Shown: positions 22,078-33,377 of the stretch, one piece after another
Layout of the letters: every line of letters starts with the position of its first letter
Numbering within the stretch: the stretch's first letter is position 1
Source: Melastoma dodecandrum
Taxonomy: Eukaryota; Streptophyta; Magnoliopsida; Myrtales; Melastomataceae
DNA length: 64,000 nt
Reading direction: 5' to 3'
Assembly (NCBI GenBank): GCA_029817715.1
Contig: JARUPY010000606.1
Location: 4,154,001-4,218,000 of the forward strand
Program-made: the position numbers and the translations under genes
Notes under the pieces: generated by a model
Told to the model about the DNA's origin: nothing
What the model saw: only the letters and a program-made list of their open reading frames with translations
The model's database searches: none

Positions 22078-22865
22078 TGTCACAGGCGTACGACGTTCTA
22101 TCAAGTAAATCACCCCGTGGGCGTCGAAAATCGCCCTCGAGCTCGACCAGCCACCCAAACACACACAACGGAAACCTTTGTTTTGATGAAGACATCGAAC
22201 TGTATTATCTAGCGTTCCCACGAATACAACTCAATCTCTCTATGCATACGTCCATTCACAAGTCATTCTATATATAGGGATAGTGACTATTCCCTAAACA
22301 TTACAACAATTCCTAAAGATCGTGTCACTTAGAATGTAACCGCCCTCTAATACCCTTTGGGGTCGCACCCCTTCACATGTCATGCGACCCCTTCCAAATG
22401 TTGTGGCTGTTCAAATGTATCACTCCCTTAAGACATGTCCTTTCCTAATAGTAGCCCCCTTCAAGGGGTGGATGTTGCCTTCTTAAAGGACACGTCCGTC
22501 CATGGACGCCCCTTCACCAATGGATGCGCCCAAACATTCTTTTGGCCTCTCGTACCTTTGCGACCAAGACCATCCACGAACCATACCACTTTAGGTCCTT
22601 GTACGTTCGTGCCTCTTCACGAACACCGCTCATAACCCACGAGCATCCCTCAAGCCTACGCGCCTGAGTTTTCTGATCACGTTGCGCATCGTGCCCAGCT
22701 TCACTATTCGAGCACCAACTCGAATCACACTTGATCCGTTAAGTGTCAACGAACGCATCTACGCTCGATGTTGTCCATGTGCTCCAACCCATGGACACTG
22801 CCCAAGCAGCCTCGCTCAAGCTTCTGTAGACGACGGGAGCTGACCCTCGTTTAATTCCCGTGACA
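22078..22865 (-). repeat. LTR copy 1 (3'-most in element orientation), 788 bp
   Basis: Begins TGTCACAGG and ends CCCGTGACA on the plus strand. It shares almost its full length with copies 2 and 3. It lacks a ~7-bp stretch (tgggacc) present in the other two near its middle. A TATATATA promoter-like motif is at ~22270. Confidence 0.9.
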
Positions 22866-23012
22866 AACCTCCCCCACCAGAAAGAGTCGACGCCCTCGTC
22901 GACACCCTTCCAAGGCACGCCTTCTCTACGTCATCCCGTGACAAACCTCCCTTACCAGAAAGAGTCGACGCCCTCGTCGAAACCCTTCCAAGGCACGCCT
23001 TCTCTACGTCCT
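22857..23012. repeat. 78-bp tandem duplication spanning LTR edge and polypurine tract
   Basis: Two copies (22857-22934 and 22935-23012). Each begins with the last bases of the LTR (CCCGTGACA) and then the polypurine tract and gag-like sequence. The unit is a multiple of three, so the minus-strand reading frame repeats (DDVEKACLGRVSTRASTLSG). Internal region 2 has a single copy. Confidence 0.85.
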
Positions 23013-23104
23013 TGTCCTTCTGTTGGCGTCCTCCGTCACGACACACAGCCCACCCGCTGCTCACACAACCCTCCGGCATCATCTGCCTCCCTGGTTCCTC
23101 CATC

Positions 23105-23470
23105 TCATCTCATAGCATCAGACACCACTATAGATTTACTTTCCTTGCAGCCATCACCCTGCCGCTCGGCCATCACTCTCTCAACCTTCGTATCATTCCT
23201 ACATTGTTTCGCTATCTCGTCCTCCATGTCCTCGTGTTGGCTACATAATCTGTCGACCACCGCACCCAACGAGTTAAGCGTGGTCTCAAGCGATCCCATA
23301 CCGACCATCAATTCATCCAATCGTCCCATACCAGTCATCATCTCATCCATCCTCGCAAAGATCGGGATGGGATCCCCGGTCGAAGGCTCGCCTATCAGCC
23401 TCTCCAATCGGCCAAATATTTCTTGTGATCGGCAATGCCATCGCCCACACGAACCGCGCTCTGATGCCAA
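23105..23470 (-). CDS. Short gag-like frame in internal region 1
   Basis: A stop-free minus-strand frame of ~121 codons starting in the primer site. The first true ATG is at ~23350, giving ~81 residues. The protein is helical and charged, with heptad-like repeats (MDEMMTGMGRLDELMVGMG) and then QHEDMEDEIAKQC. This resembles a coiled-coil N-terminal gag segment. No zinc knuckle or protease follows. Internal region 2 keeps the same core in a shifted frame (24378-24638). Whether it is translated is unknown; the gag assignment is an inference from position. Confidence 0.45.
   Translation of the reverse strand: MASERGSCGRWHCRSQEIFGRLERLIGEPSTGDPIPIFARMDEMMTGMGRLDELMVGMGSLETTLNSLGAVVDRLCSQHEDMEDEIAKQCRNDTKVERVMAERQGDGCKESKSIVVSDAMR
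23458..23469 (-). other. Primer-binding site of internal region 1
   Basis: TGGCATCAGAGC on the minus strand, two bases from LTR copy 2. It is one base off the standard initiator tRNA-Met site TGGTATCAGAGC. The second internal region has the same site with another substitution (24776-24787). Confidence 0.85.
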
Positions 23471-23471
23471 T

Positions 23472-24261
23472 TGTCACAAGGGTACAAGGCTCTATCAAGT
23501 AAATCACCATGTGGGCGTCGATTCGCCCTCGTGCTCGACCAGCCACCCAAACACACACAACGGAATTCTTTGTTTTGATGAAGACATCGAACTGTATTAC
23601 CTAGCGTTCCCACGAATACAACTCAATCTCTCCATGCATACGTCCCTTCATAAGTCATCCTATATATAGGGATAGTGACTATTCCCTAAACATTACAATA
23701 ATTTCTAAGGATCTTGTCACTTAGAATGTAACCGCCCACTAATACCCTTTAGGATAGCACCCTTTCACATGTCATGCGCCCCCTTCCAAATGTTGTGGCT
23801 GTTCAAATGTATCACTCCCGTAAGACATGTCCTTTCCTAATAGTAGCCCCCTTCAAGGGGTGGATGTTGCCATCTCAAAGGACACGTCCGTCCATGGACG
23901 TCCCTTCACCAACGGATGCGCCCAAACACTCTTTTGGCCTCTCGTACCTTTGCGACCAAGACCATCCACGAACCATACCACTCTAGGTCCGTGTACGTTC
24001 GTGCCTCTTCATGAACACCGCTCATGGGACCACCCACGAGCATCCCTCAATCCTATGCCCCCGAGTCTTCTAATCACGTTGCGCATCGTGCCCAGCTTCA
24101 CTATTCGAGCACTGACTCGAACCACACTTGATCCGTCAAGTGTCAACGAACGCATCCACGCTCGATGTTGTCTATGCGCTCCAACCTATGGACACTGCCC
24201 AAGCAGCCTCGCTCAAGCTCTGTAGACGACGGGCACCGACGCTCGTCTTGTTCCCGTGACA
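23472..24261 (-). repeat. LTR copy 2 (shared middle LTR), 790 bp
   Basis: Runs TGTCACAAG to CCCGTGACA on the plus strand. It serves as upstream LTR for internal region 1 and downstream LTR for internal region 2. Confidence 0.9.
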
Positions 24262-24789
24262 AGCCTCCCTCACCAGAAAGAGTCGACGCCCTCGTCGACA
24301 CCCTTCCAAGGCATGCATTCTCTACGTCCTTGTCCTTCTGTTGGCGTCCTCCGTCACGACACACAGCCCACTCGCTGCTAACACAACCCTCCGGCATCAT
24401 CTGCCTCCCTGGTTCCTCCATCGCATCTCATAGCATCGGACACTACTATAGATTTGCTTTCCTTGCAGCCATCACCCTGCCGCTCAGCCATCACTCTCTC
24501 GACCTTCGTATCATTCCTACATTGTTTCTCTATCTCGTCCTCCATGTCCTCGTGTTGGCTACATAATCTGTCGACCACCGCACCCAACGAGTTGAGAATG
24601 GTCTCAAGCGGTCCCATACCGGCCACCAACTCATCCAATCATCCCATATCAGTCATCATCTCGTCCATCCTCACAAAGATCGGGGTGGGATCCCCGGTCG
24701 AAGGCTCGCCAATCAGCCTCTCCAATCGGCCAAATGTTTCTTGTGATCGGCAATGCCATCGCCCACACGAACCGCGCTTTGATGCCAAC

Positions 24790-25580
24790 TATCACAGGGG
24801 TACAATGCTCTATCAAGTAAATCACCATGTGGGCGTCGACTCGCCCTCGAGCTCGACCAGCCACCCAAACACACACACAACGGAATTCTTTGTTTTGATG
24901 AAGACACCGAACTGTATTATCTAGCGTTCCCAGGAATACAACTCAATCTCTCCATGCATACGTTCCTTCACAAGTCATCCTTTATATAGGGATCATGACT
25001 ATTCGCTAAATGTTACAACAATTCCTAGGGGTCGTGTCACTTAGAATGTAACCGCCCTCTAATACCCTTTGGGGTCGCATCCTTTCACATGTCATGCGCC
25101 CCTTCCCAAATGTCGTAGATGTCCAAAGATATCATTCCCTTAAGACATGCCCTTTCCTAATAGATCCCCCTTCAAGGGGTGGACGTTGCCCTCTCAAAGG
25201 ACACGTCCGTCCATGGACGCCCCTTAACCAACGGATGCGCCCAAACGCTCTTTTGGCCTCTCGTACCTTTGCGACCAAGACCATCCACGAACCATACCAC
25301 TCTAGGTCCGTGTACGTTTTTGCCTCTTCACATACACCGCTCATGGGACCGCCCACGAGCATCCCTCAAGCCTCCGCGCCTGAGTCTTCTGGTCACGTTG
25401 CGCATCGTGCCCAGCTTCACTGTCCGAGCACCGACTCAAACCACACTTAATCCGTCAAGTGTCAACGAACGCATCTACGCTCGCTGTTGTCCATGCACTA
25501 CGACCCATAGAAACTGCCCAAGCAGCCTCGCTCAAGCTTCTGTAGACGACGGGCATCGACCTCGTCTTGTCCCTGTGACA
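24790..25580 (-). repeat. LTR copy 3 (5'-most in element orientation), 791 bp
   Basis: Nearly full-length match to copies 1 and 2. Its left edge on the plus strand reads TATCAC instead of TGTCAC, and its right edge is GTGACA. Confidence 0.9.
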
Positions 25581-25920
25581 GCAGGAGACATTGGCTTGCT
25601 GAAGATGGGTCAACGAAGAGATCGACCGGGTCCAAAGCGATCTTTGCCGAGGCCTTGTCAGGTTGCACTCCATCATCTCGTAATTGTCTGTTCTTCCCGT
25701 TTGGATGTAAACGAGCCCGAGTAAAGCCCGACAACATTTCAGACATCCGAACTGCGCGTGTAAGAGCACTAAAAGGAAATGCTCATTCGAGGAATTTTAG
25801 TCCAGTTGTTAATTCAGGTCACAACCAAACAGAGCATAACAAGTCGGACTGTCCTGTCCGGGCAAAAGGTATGCAGCGATCGGCGGGAAGCAGCGGTCCA
25901 AGGAACGACGACGAGAGCGA
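25581..25920. other. Intergenic, upstream of the YbaK-domain gene
   Basis: Short spacer between the LTR array and the start of the next gene. No exon recognised. Confidence 0.45.
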
Positions 25921-28414
25921 ATGGAGTCAGTGGCGGCTTCGCCTGCGCTGAAGGAGCTGGAGCGAATCCGGACCCGCATTCTCGAACGCATATCCGCCTT
26001 CGAGCGATCCCTTCCCAGGAAGTTCACCGAGTCCCCCGCCGTCGCGCCTCCTTTATGCTCTCGGATATCCTGCGGACTAGCGGTGCGAGGGGCTTTTGTT
26101 TTACCCGAGTGCCCGGGGATTACTACGACCGTCCCCTCGAGGAGCGGAGGCGGATCCTCGGCGTGGATTCGATCGATCGATCACCTGTGTAAGAGCATCG
26201 TCGTGGTCAGTTCGCCTCGTCCATTTCGATTGAATGATTTCTTCTTTACCCGTCTATTGGGATTGAGGGAAGCTGGACAAGTATCGAAACAGGGGCCTGC
26301 TATTGAAAGAAACGATTTGTGATCAAAGTAATCCATTGGTCAATCGACCTAGTTGAAGTAAGGATAGCTGTGTGATAATGGCACGGAACACTTGTTCACG
26401 GCTTATTTGACGGTGCTACTAGTGGTTTGTTCTTCGTGTATACGTTTGTATCGAAAAAATTCATTAGTTGGAAGCCTTCTATGGATGGCTGAGATTGGTA
26501 GAAATGCATCAAAACCAAACCTTGTTATGAAATATCCAGTTTTCTGTCCAAAGACCACCTGTAGAATGCTGAAGGATTTTGTTAAGTGCTGTTTCCTTTG
26601 GCGCCTGTGTATTGCTCGCTTTTCCTGGTCTTCATAATTTGCACGTAGTTGAATTAAACTTATGGCAAGTCTTTCATCTCTTCGTCTTTGGGAGCATATT
26701 AAGAGCTCTTTTTAGCTTTCTGATACTATTGTTGCCCCACTTAATTTCCAGGTCAATACTCAAGCTTCGCCCAATGTTACTACTGCAGTAATCGGAACAA
26801 TTCGAAGTATTTTGTCACAGTAGTAGTGCAGGTTGATCTTTTCCACTCATCTGAGGGTTGTGTATTTGTTCCGAATGACTGAAATTGTAGATCTTGCTCT
26901 TGCGGTATACTGCTCGGGTCAATGCTGAAGCTCTCAAAGCTTATTTATACTCACTTGATGATGGCAAGATACCGGAAAAGAAATTCAACCGCGAGTTTGT
27001 TCTCGCGACAGTTTCCTTTTAGACTTTGAAGCCCATTTGAATGGTCTCGTGTTAACTAAGCTTTGCCAAGTTCTTCTTCACCCGCTTATCAAATAAAATA
27101 GGGTCTTCTTGACCTGCCTTCTAGATTTGCTGAGCTGACGATTTCTATCCTCTTGTTGAAGCTACTTGTGCTTTGAATCAAGACCCAACTAGAAGTAGTT
27201 TTGTCAGCTGCGTGTATCTACATCTACTGGACTACTTTGAAATTTGCATTGGGTAACTGCTAATATGCAGAAGTTTGCTTCAGGCATGAATAATGCCAAA
27301 CACCTCTTTGTAGAAATTAATGGTTGACATCAACTCCTCTATCAGGCTGAGTTCATTTTCATGAGGGCATAATCTTCTCTCTGTCGTACCCTCGTTGTTG
27401 AGCTCTTATTAGTGTAGCTGTAGCATCTGCACATGGTCTTCTTATTCTACGGAGATGTAAACCAATAGCTTTTATTTATGTTGCAGTGAGACTCGAACCG
27501 GAGGAGATGTCATTTGCACCGACAGGATTCGAGCATAACGCGGTGACATGTGTCGGCATGAAAAGCAATATTCCAGTAAATTCTCTTAATTGCTCCACAT
27601 TCTTCCGATTATTACTTCATATTGTTCTGTTAATGTAAATGGCAGTCATTCATTCTCGCTGGTGCTTTACTTTTGCAAGTTTTTCTTGCATGTTGGTGTA
27701 CTTTCAACCTCTCTTGTTTGCATCTGATATGAATACGCTGACATGGATGAATTTCTTTCAAAAAAATTTTTTATGGTTTGTTTATGCGGGGACCATTCAT
27801 TGGTTTTCCCACTTTGGTCGTTATCGATATCGTCCTCTGGATTTAACATCAGAGGAAGTTTTCTTCTTTCATGATAACCAAATCGCCAACTTTTTCTCTC
27901 ATGTTCTCTAGTCTGATCTTGCCATGAGAGCTTGTCCCCTGCACTTGATATCACATGGACGGTTCGTGCTTGGTCTGCATAATCCCCCTCATGTCTCATG
28001 CGTGCCAAGTGCTGCCGCAACATGCTGGCCCTTGTGGTCTGTTTGTCGATAGGCACTTGTCGTTTTCCTTGTTCATTTGATTTCCAGTCCGAATAGGAGT
28101 GTGTTTATCGTCGGCCATGACGACGTGCTTTGTCGATGGATTTTGTTACGGCCAAACCCTTTGCCCACACTGGGCAGACCACTTGATTATTCGTAATCAC
28201 CGAGTTGATCTTCATGGTGACGAAATCATGCGCAATCGGTCTGAAGCACGTTCAAATTTCATCCGCCGTTTGGCAGGTTATCTTGGATAAAGCGATAGTA
28301 AAGCTTCGCCCCAACTTTTTCTGGCTTGGTGGAGGGGAAACGGATCTGAAGCTCAGTATCCCGACTTCCGAGTTTATTGATATTGCCAGACCATTCACTG
28401 TAAGTTGCAGCTAG
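25921..28414 (+). pseudogene. YbaK/aminoacyl-tRNA-deacylase-like domain gene, decaying
   Basis: Five exon-like blocks match a plant YbaK/ProRS-associated-domain protein. Block 1 (25921-~26204) begins MESVAASPALKELERIRTRI. It shifts frame near 26045 (conserved text RVPGDYYDRPLEERR is then in another frame) and shifts back at a GATC repeat near 26178, before HLCKSIVVV. Block 2 (~26752-26830): VNTQASPN, then, one base out, NRNNSKYFVTVVVQ. Block 3 (~26907-26998): YTARVNAEALKAYLYSLDDG, whose expected acceptor CAG reads CGG. Block 4 (27487-27575): RLEPEEMSFAPTGFEHNAV. Block 5 (28277-28414): KLRPNFFWLGGGETDLKLS. The family edits mischarged tRNA or binds related substrates. At least three frameshifts and a lost acceptor argue for a pseudogene. 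Blocks 4 and 5 are intact. Confidence 0.78.
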
Positions 28415-28732
28415 TTGATTATGCGCCAACATTCCCTCGCCATGGTTCGCCTTTCTTACTTTTTCTTCGTTTAGCCTCCAATAGTCGGGACGAAAAGCGA
28501 CTAACAATGTAGCGGTCAAGCCATGTTATTACTCATTGCAAATGAAACATACACATGACACTGTTCGTAATATACTTACATCCAGAGGAAATATATCGTT
28601 CACACAACAAGATCGTATATCAGAATCATGTGAACAAAATGCTCACCTTTTTCTAAAAGAAATTGAAAACGTGTTTATGATGACGAAGATAAAAGCCACG
28701 GAAAGGGTAAAGTTCCGCGTATCATTGACCAC

Positions 28733-29052
28733 TCACGGTTCCTGATTATGTATGGGCGGTTTCCGACGCGGCTGCGCATAGTCCATCACCTCTACGTCGC
28801 TGCAGACACTCTCCGCCTCTTTAGGCTCAATATTTTCTTCCGAATCACCATGTGGAGAATCGAGGGCTGGACGATCATTCAGTCGCGTCTGTTCACATCG
28901 AGATCGGAGTCATACGACCATTCACACTCTTACAAGTATATGAAACACGGATCATATTGCATAAAAACAAGACTTTTACACCTTCTCCGCCATCAGGGAC
29001 TGTCTGTTATCCTCAGAGATGGTCATTGGCTTGAAACGTTTGATATCCTTCA
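28733..29052 (-). pseudogene. Two-exon C-terminal fragment of an unrecognised plant gene
   Basis: Two blocks with matching splice phases: exon 29052-28982 (VKDIKRFKPMTISEDNRQSL...AEK, entering after TTTGCAG, leaving at GTGTAA) and exon 28888-28733 (TRLNDRPALDSPHGDSEE... ending in PPIHNQEP and TGA). The joined tail is acidic and looks like real coding sequence. I could not name the family. No upstream exons were recognised between 29052 and 30850, so this is likely a fragment or the only recognisable part of a minus-strand gene. It could also be a live gene with exons I missed. Confidence 0.4.
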
Positions 29053-30850
29053 CTGCAAATTCAAGCACGGAAAAGGATCTAATAAATCTACACAAAATGG
29101 GATATTGTAAAATCTACTTCAACTTGAGGGGAGTCGATTGGGAAAAGAGTAAAGCTCTTTTTGAAGTTAAAATATTTTTATTCATAAGATCAAGACTGAC
29201 TGATGTGTGCTCGTTTACGAGACCTGTAGAACCAAAAAAAAATGTATATTATTGTTTTCAACATGCAGATGAGGAGAAGAAGAAGGGTATGGGGTTGTTC
29301 TGAAAATGATTGTCACATGCATGTGCAACAGTAGTGGGTTGCAGTAATTGCGACTTAGGGCAAGAGCGGCTTCCGTCAACCCTAGAAAACCTATTAGGAC
29401 ACGAGACTGTCGGGGAATGGCTTTTGTTCCCCTAGCTGATGCTTTCGGCTCGTATAGGGTTTCGAAAATGGAGTTCCGCCCGCACCCCTTTTTGTGCATC
29501 TAACGAAGGCATCCGTGTTCCGCTAACCGAAACCAAACTCGGCGTTGGATATTCAAAAACTGAGACTGCCACGAATTCCGACTGCATACCTTGTGATCGT
29601 GGCAAAGTAGTGGTCGACCCCGCATGATTGCTCAAGAGCTCTAACTTTTGCGCGGGGCTTGGCTTGTTTTCGAACAGCTGTGTAGTTAAATCACGTGATT
29701 TCGATAAACAGAGTTCCCCAGTGCCAAGCCAAGACCTAAGGAGAGAAAAACAAAACAACGGAATCGAGCTCATACCTGGTCACCGGGCACGATATCCGCA
29801 CCGAAAGGGCGAGCGCTGCATGAACGTGCTGATAAACCGCATACAATGGCGGAAACAACGAGAAGGGTATAATACATGGTATTGCTCCACGCAAGTATAC
29901 CAGACGAACGTCGGCGAGGATGGGTGGCCGAAAACCTAAGACCTTTCGATGTATATAAAGGATATCACGAGACGGCAAGGGCATTAAATTCGGAGTAGGT
30001 TTGTATCTCTTATGTCGCCATGACAATGTGTTTCACTAGAGGAAGAATAGAAATATTTTGCATGTGTAGACGTATCGATCCAAAGGACAAAATCAATTTA
30101 GAGGACATTAATTCGAGGGTCCTCCTTTGTCTCCCCCCACCCCCCATTTCCTTGTTTTCTTCCTTTTGCTTCTTTTAATTTTGGAAATATTTACAATATA
30201 GACATATGCGTTCCATTCAGACACTAACATTGATTCAGCATATGAGATAAATTTCTGAATAGAGTTGGAGACAAAGAGGTCAATTTCGGACAAATGAATG
30301 TGGTACGAAAACATTTCTTAGTCAGTGATTGCAAAACAATCCGATTGTGGGGAACCTTCCATGTGCCCTTCTGTTCTTCTCCTTTTATGTATTAGAAAGT
30401 AACAACAACAACAATCCAATTGCGGCCATTGATTACTCCTTTAGAGTTTCCCTGTAATAAAAGCAACCAGAGTTTGTACGAACTATGCCATGTTTTTCAG
30501 TCTTATGTCAAGGTAACATCGAGATCACGGCACGAGGCTGCTTCATGAACCCATTCCATGTGTCGATGTACATAAGCAGTAATTGCGAGAAAAAAACTTA
30601 AATTCGGATCAGAGATCATAAGAATAATCTTAACAATCCCCAAGGATTACCATCTTCATCGGACTAAGAAGAAACTCCTAAAAAGAAGTGTTCGGTTAAC
30701 TTCGGAAATCAATAAACTACGAAAGCCTCAGATCGACCTGGTTTTTAGTTCTTATCTCCTCGACGACGACAAAAAGGAAAGAAGGATGCTAAACGTAAGG
30801 AAAGCGGAGGGAAGGGTTGGGGGTCAAGCATTAAAAGAGAACCGACCGAT
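29053..30850. other. Intergenic region between gene fragment and VAP27
   Basis: Mixed composition. Open frames here (for example 29432-29773 on the minus strand) show no known motif. No RNA gene or mobile element recognised. Confidence 0.4.
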
Positions 30851-33377
30851 TCATGTCTTCTTCATGAAATAGCCTAGAATAATCCCGAGCAGCCCAATGA
30901 TGACGACGGTCATGAAAGACACGCCGCCAGAGCTCCTGCTGCCACGTCTGAGCATCTCCTGAGAAGAACGACACACGTAAGGCATCAGTAGGTAATCACA
31001 GATGCATGTCGCCAGAAGTGCTTTTCCAGAATTCAGTTAGAAAAACTCGACAACACAAACCACGGCGCTGCAATTCAAGGTAATTGTGCTCACAATTTCC
31101 TGTCGAATTTTGTTGCTAAGCTGGATGGCATTGTTCTTTTCCTCGGTTAACTTAGCGCATAGAGCTTTCGTCTGCGATGAAAATGACTCCAGTCAACTTC
31201 ATTGCTTTTATAAGTATAAAGGCCAGTCAAGTGTGCATCTTAGCACAGAGGCTAGTTAATTCACTATTTTCTCCTATTCATGGAGCATCCCGCCATATAA
31301 CCTAACACCAAACAATTATTTATCGAGTCTTTGCCCCAAGTGAGGTTGGCAACATGCATATCATGTTCGGTCCACGGTTTATATTAAGCTCGAAATGGAG
31401 CTAGTGTAGTTTACCAGTAGAGAGGCCTATGGGGTAAAATAACAGCCAGTGGACAATAAAACAAGAGTAACTTCTAACACAAACAACCTCACAAAATGTA
31501 GATGAGAAATCTCATCCATAAAAAAATCTCTACAGAATGAAGCATGTTTTTCGAGCAAAGCAGTGATTGGCAGAAGCATAAGGTGGTAAAATGGAAAGAC
31601 GGGAAGAGCCATAAAGCTCCCTACTATCGCTAGCTCACTATTTTGTTCAATAAACTAATGTGTTAAAAAAGCAAGATCTCATAACACGGGCATTGGCAAC
31701 ACTTGGAGTAATGGCTTCTAGCGGTAGATTAAAAAAGTTTGAAATATGCCTCAATATAAGCCACCATTTGGCAAAAACTGCAAAGGTTAGTGCACACAAG
31801 AGAACTGCGTTACACAAATCTTCATCATAAACAAGAAAACATGTAAAATGAATAAGCCTTGTAGAGTAGATAACATGTAAAATGAATAAACCTTGTAGAG
31901 TAGATAAACACTAGAAAGAGACAAATTTCCAAATAGAGGAAGAGAAAAGGAAAAGGAAACATAAATATGGTTTTATAAAAAGCAAGACATGGGCTAGACA
32001 AAAAATTCCACTCACTGGATAACAAGTTGCAAAGCAGGTAAAGATATGCACAACTAGACCACTATCTGCCACTATCCACAGAACTCAACATATGATGCCA
32101 AAATCTTAATAGTTCCACAGGATGAGTTCTAAGTCAGATATAAATGCACTGGTGAAGTGTACGCCGATCTCCACAATAATCACGTGTGGCCAGTTAAGCT
32201 GCGAAAGAAACACGGATAGTAATTATAGAGAAGGACACTTCACCTCAGCTGATTTTTCTGGGGACTCAACTACAGATCTCGGAGCCTACAGGGACCAAAG
32301 AAAACAAACATGCATAAGCAAAGTACATGGGAACAAGATTTCTTTTTAGTATCAACAATGATCATTCCAGAAAAATGTAAAATTAGTCACAAGGGTAACC
32401 TCGGAAGTATTAAGGTTGCCATTATCAGATACAGATCCTCGGGGAGAAGATCCTTCTTCAGATTCCTCTGCAACCGGAGAGGGAGGCTGAGGTGGAGAGA
32501 CATAAATCACCCGCAATTTGCACTCCTCTACCACATGTCCAGCCTCCTTGTTGAACTAAACAAATACCCATTTCACTCGTTACAATAATAATTCACGGGA
32601 CAACTCTAATTGACAATAAGCCATAAAGAAAAACACAAGCAGAAAAAGAAGCCACCATTTCAGCAGTGATATCCTTCGCCGAGACACCATCTTCAACTTT
32701 GACGCTCTGCAACAGAAATTTATCCCTGCATTGCATATCAGGAGGAGCCTCCTTCTGCGCTTGCATAGTCACTGGAAACAGCATTCCCATCCAAACTCAT
32801 TTCATCGACCCATTACAATTTCAACAATTTCGTAATACAACATCATCAAAACAATTAATCGCATAACAAACGACATCCCTATCCAAACCCACCGATGATA
32901 TCGCAGGTGGATTGGGGCAAGACAACGCCCGTGTTCGGCCGGACACAGTATTTCTTTGGATTTGTCGTCTTCACCTGCTCATCCAAACAACAAACAAACC
33001 CAAACTCACTCCTTTTCCAATTTAACACCGAAACGATCACCCAGAAAAATCAGCCGATTTCCCGACAGAACCCACGTATCACCCGCGAAAGATCGTATCT
33101 TTTGAACGGAAACACGGTGAATGAGATTAATTACCTTGAATGCCACATAATTTTCGGTCTTATTCGACAGCTGGAGGGAACAATTGATCTGCTTCTTGAG
33201 CTCGACTGATCACAACCCAACAAACAGAAAATCAGGAATTTCCCGCACCATATCCTCTTTCACAAAGAACAACCCACGAAATAAAAACGATAAAAAAAAG
33301 GACAGTAAGAAACCCAGGAACAGACAAGGGAATTTGAGCTCGAGGGGGTCGATGCCGAGCAACTCCCCGGTACTCAT
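30851..33377 (-). CDS. VAP27-type vesicle-associated protein (ER membrane, MSP domain)
   Basis: Eight exons: 33377-33326, 33205-33135, 32974-32893, 32771-32656, 32555-32400, 32285-32244, 31171-31094, 30958-30851; 234 residues, all joins in frame. The MSP domain (~residues 6-125) is typical: MSTGELLGIDPLELKFP, QINCSLQLSNKTENYVAFKVKTTNPKKYCVRP, TMQAQKEAPPDMQCRDKFLLQS. A Ser/Pro linker (PPQPPSPVAEESEEGSSP), a coiled coil (~176-205) and a C-terminal membrane anchor (VSFMTVVIIGLLGIILGYFM) follow. VAP27 proteins sit in the ER and tether it to the plasma membrane, actin and endocytic sites by binding FFAT-like motifs. An in-frame ATG five codons upstream (33392) is possible, but MSTGELL is the usual family start. 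The large intron before exon 7 carries a 34-bp tandem repeat. Confidence 0.94.
31839..31906. repeat. 34-bp tandem duplication in a VAP27 intron
   Basis: Two adjacent copies (31839-31872, 31873-31906) differing at one base, in the long intron between VAP27 exons 6 and 7. Confidence 0.9.

Larger units (their letters stand above)
22078..25580 (-). mobile_element. Non-autonomous LTR retrotransposon array: LTR-internal-LTR-internal-LTR
   Basis: Three ~790-bp direct repeats (22078-22865, 23472-24261, 24790-25580) have inverted TGTCAC...GTGACA ends; the outer edge of the third reads TATCAC. Between them are two short internal regions (22866-23471 and 24262-24789). Each internal region has, on the minus strand, an initiator-tRNA-type primer site next to its upstream LTR and a polypurine tract (GGTGGGGGAGGTT) next to its downstream LTR. 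The orientation is therefore minus. The interior has room only for a short gag-like frame; no protease, RT or integrase is present. Flanks gtagg (22073-22077) and gcagg (25581-25585) differ by one base and may be a decayed 5-bp target duplication. The structure fits TRIM-like or TR-GAG-like elements duplicated by unequal recombination or template switching. Confidence 0.88.

Noticed and set aside
22860..23669. 269-codon plus-strand open frame in the LTR array
   Set aside because: It is antisense to the gag-like frame and crosses an LTR border; low-complexity and not a known protein.
22078..25580. CRISPR-like repeat array
   Set aside because: Repeats are ~790 bp LTRs with retroelement signals, in a plant genome.
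27667..28056. 129-codon minus-strand open frame within the YbaK-gene intron
   Set aside because: Protein-like at first sight (EGDYADQARTVHV), but no family recognised and no splice or homologue support.
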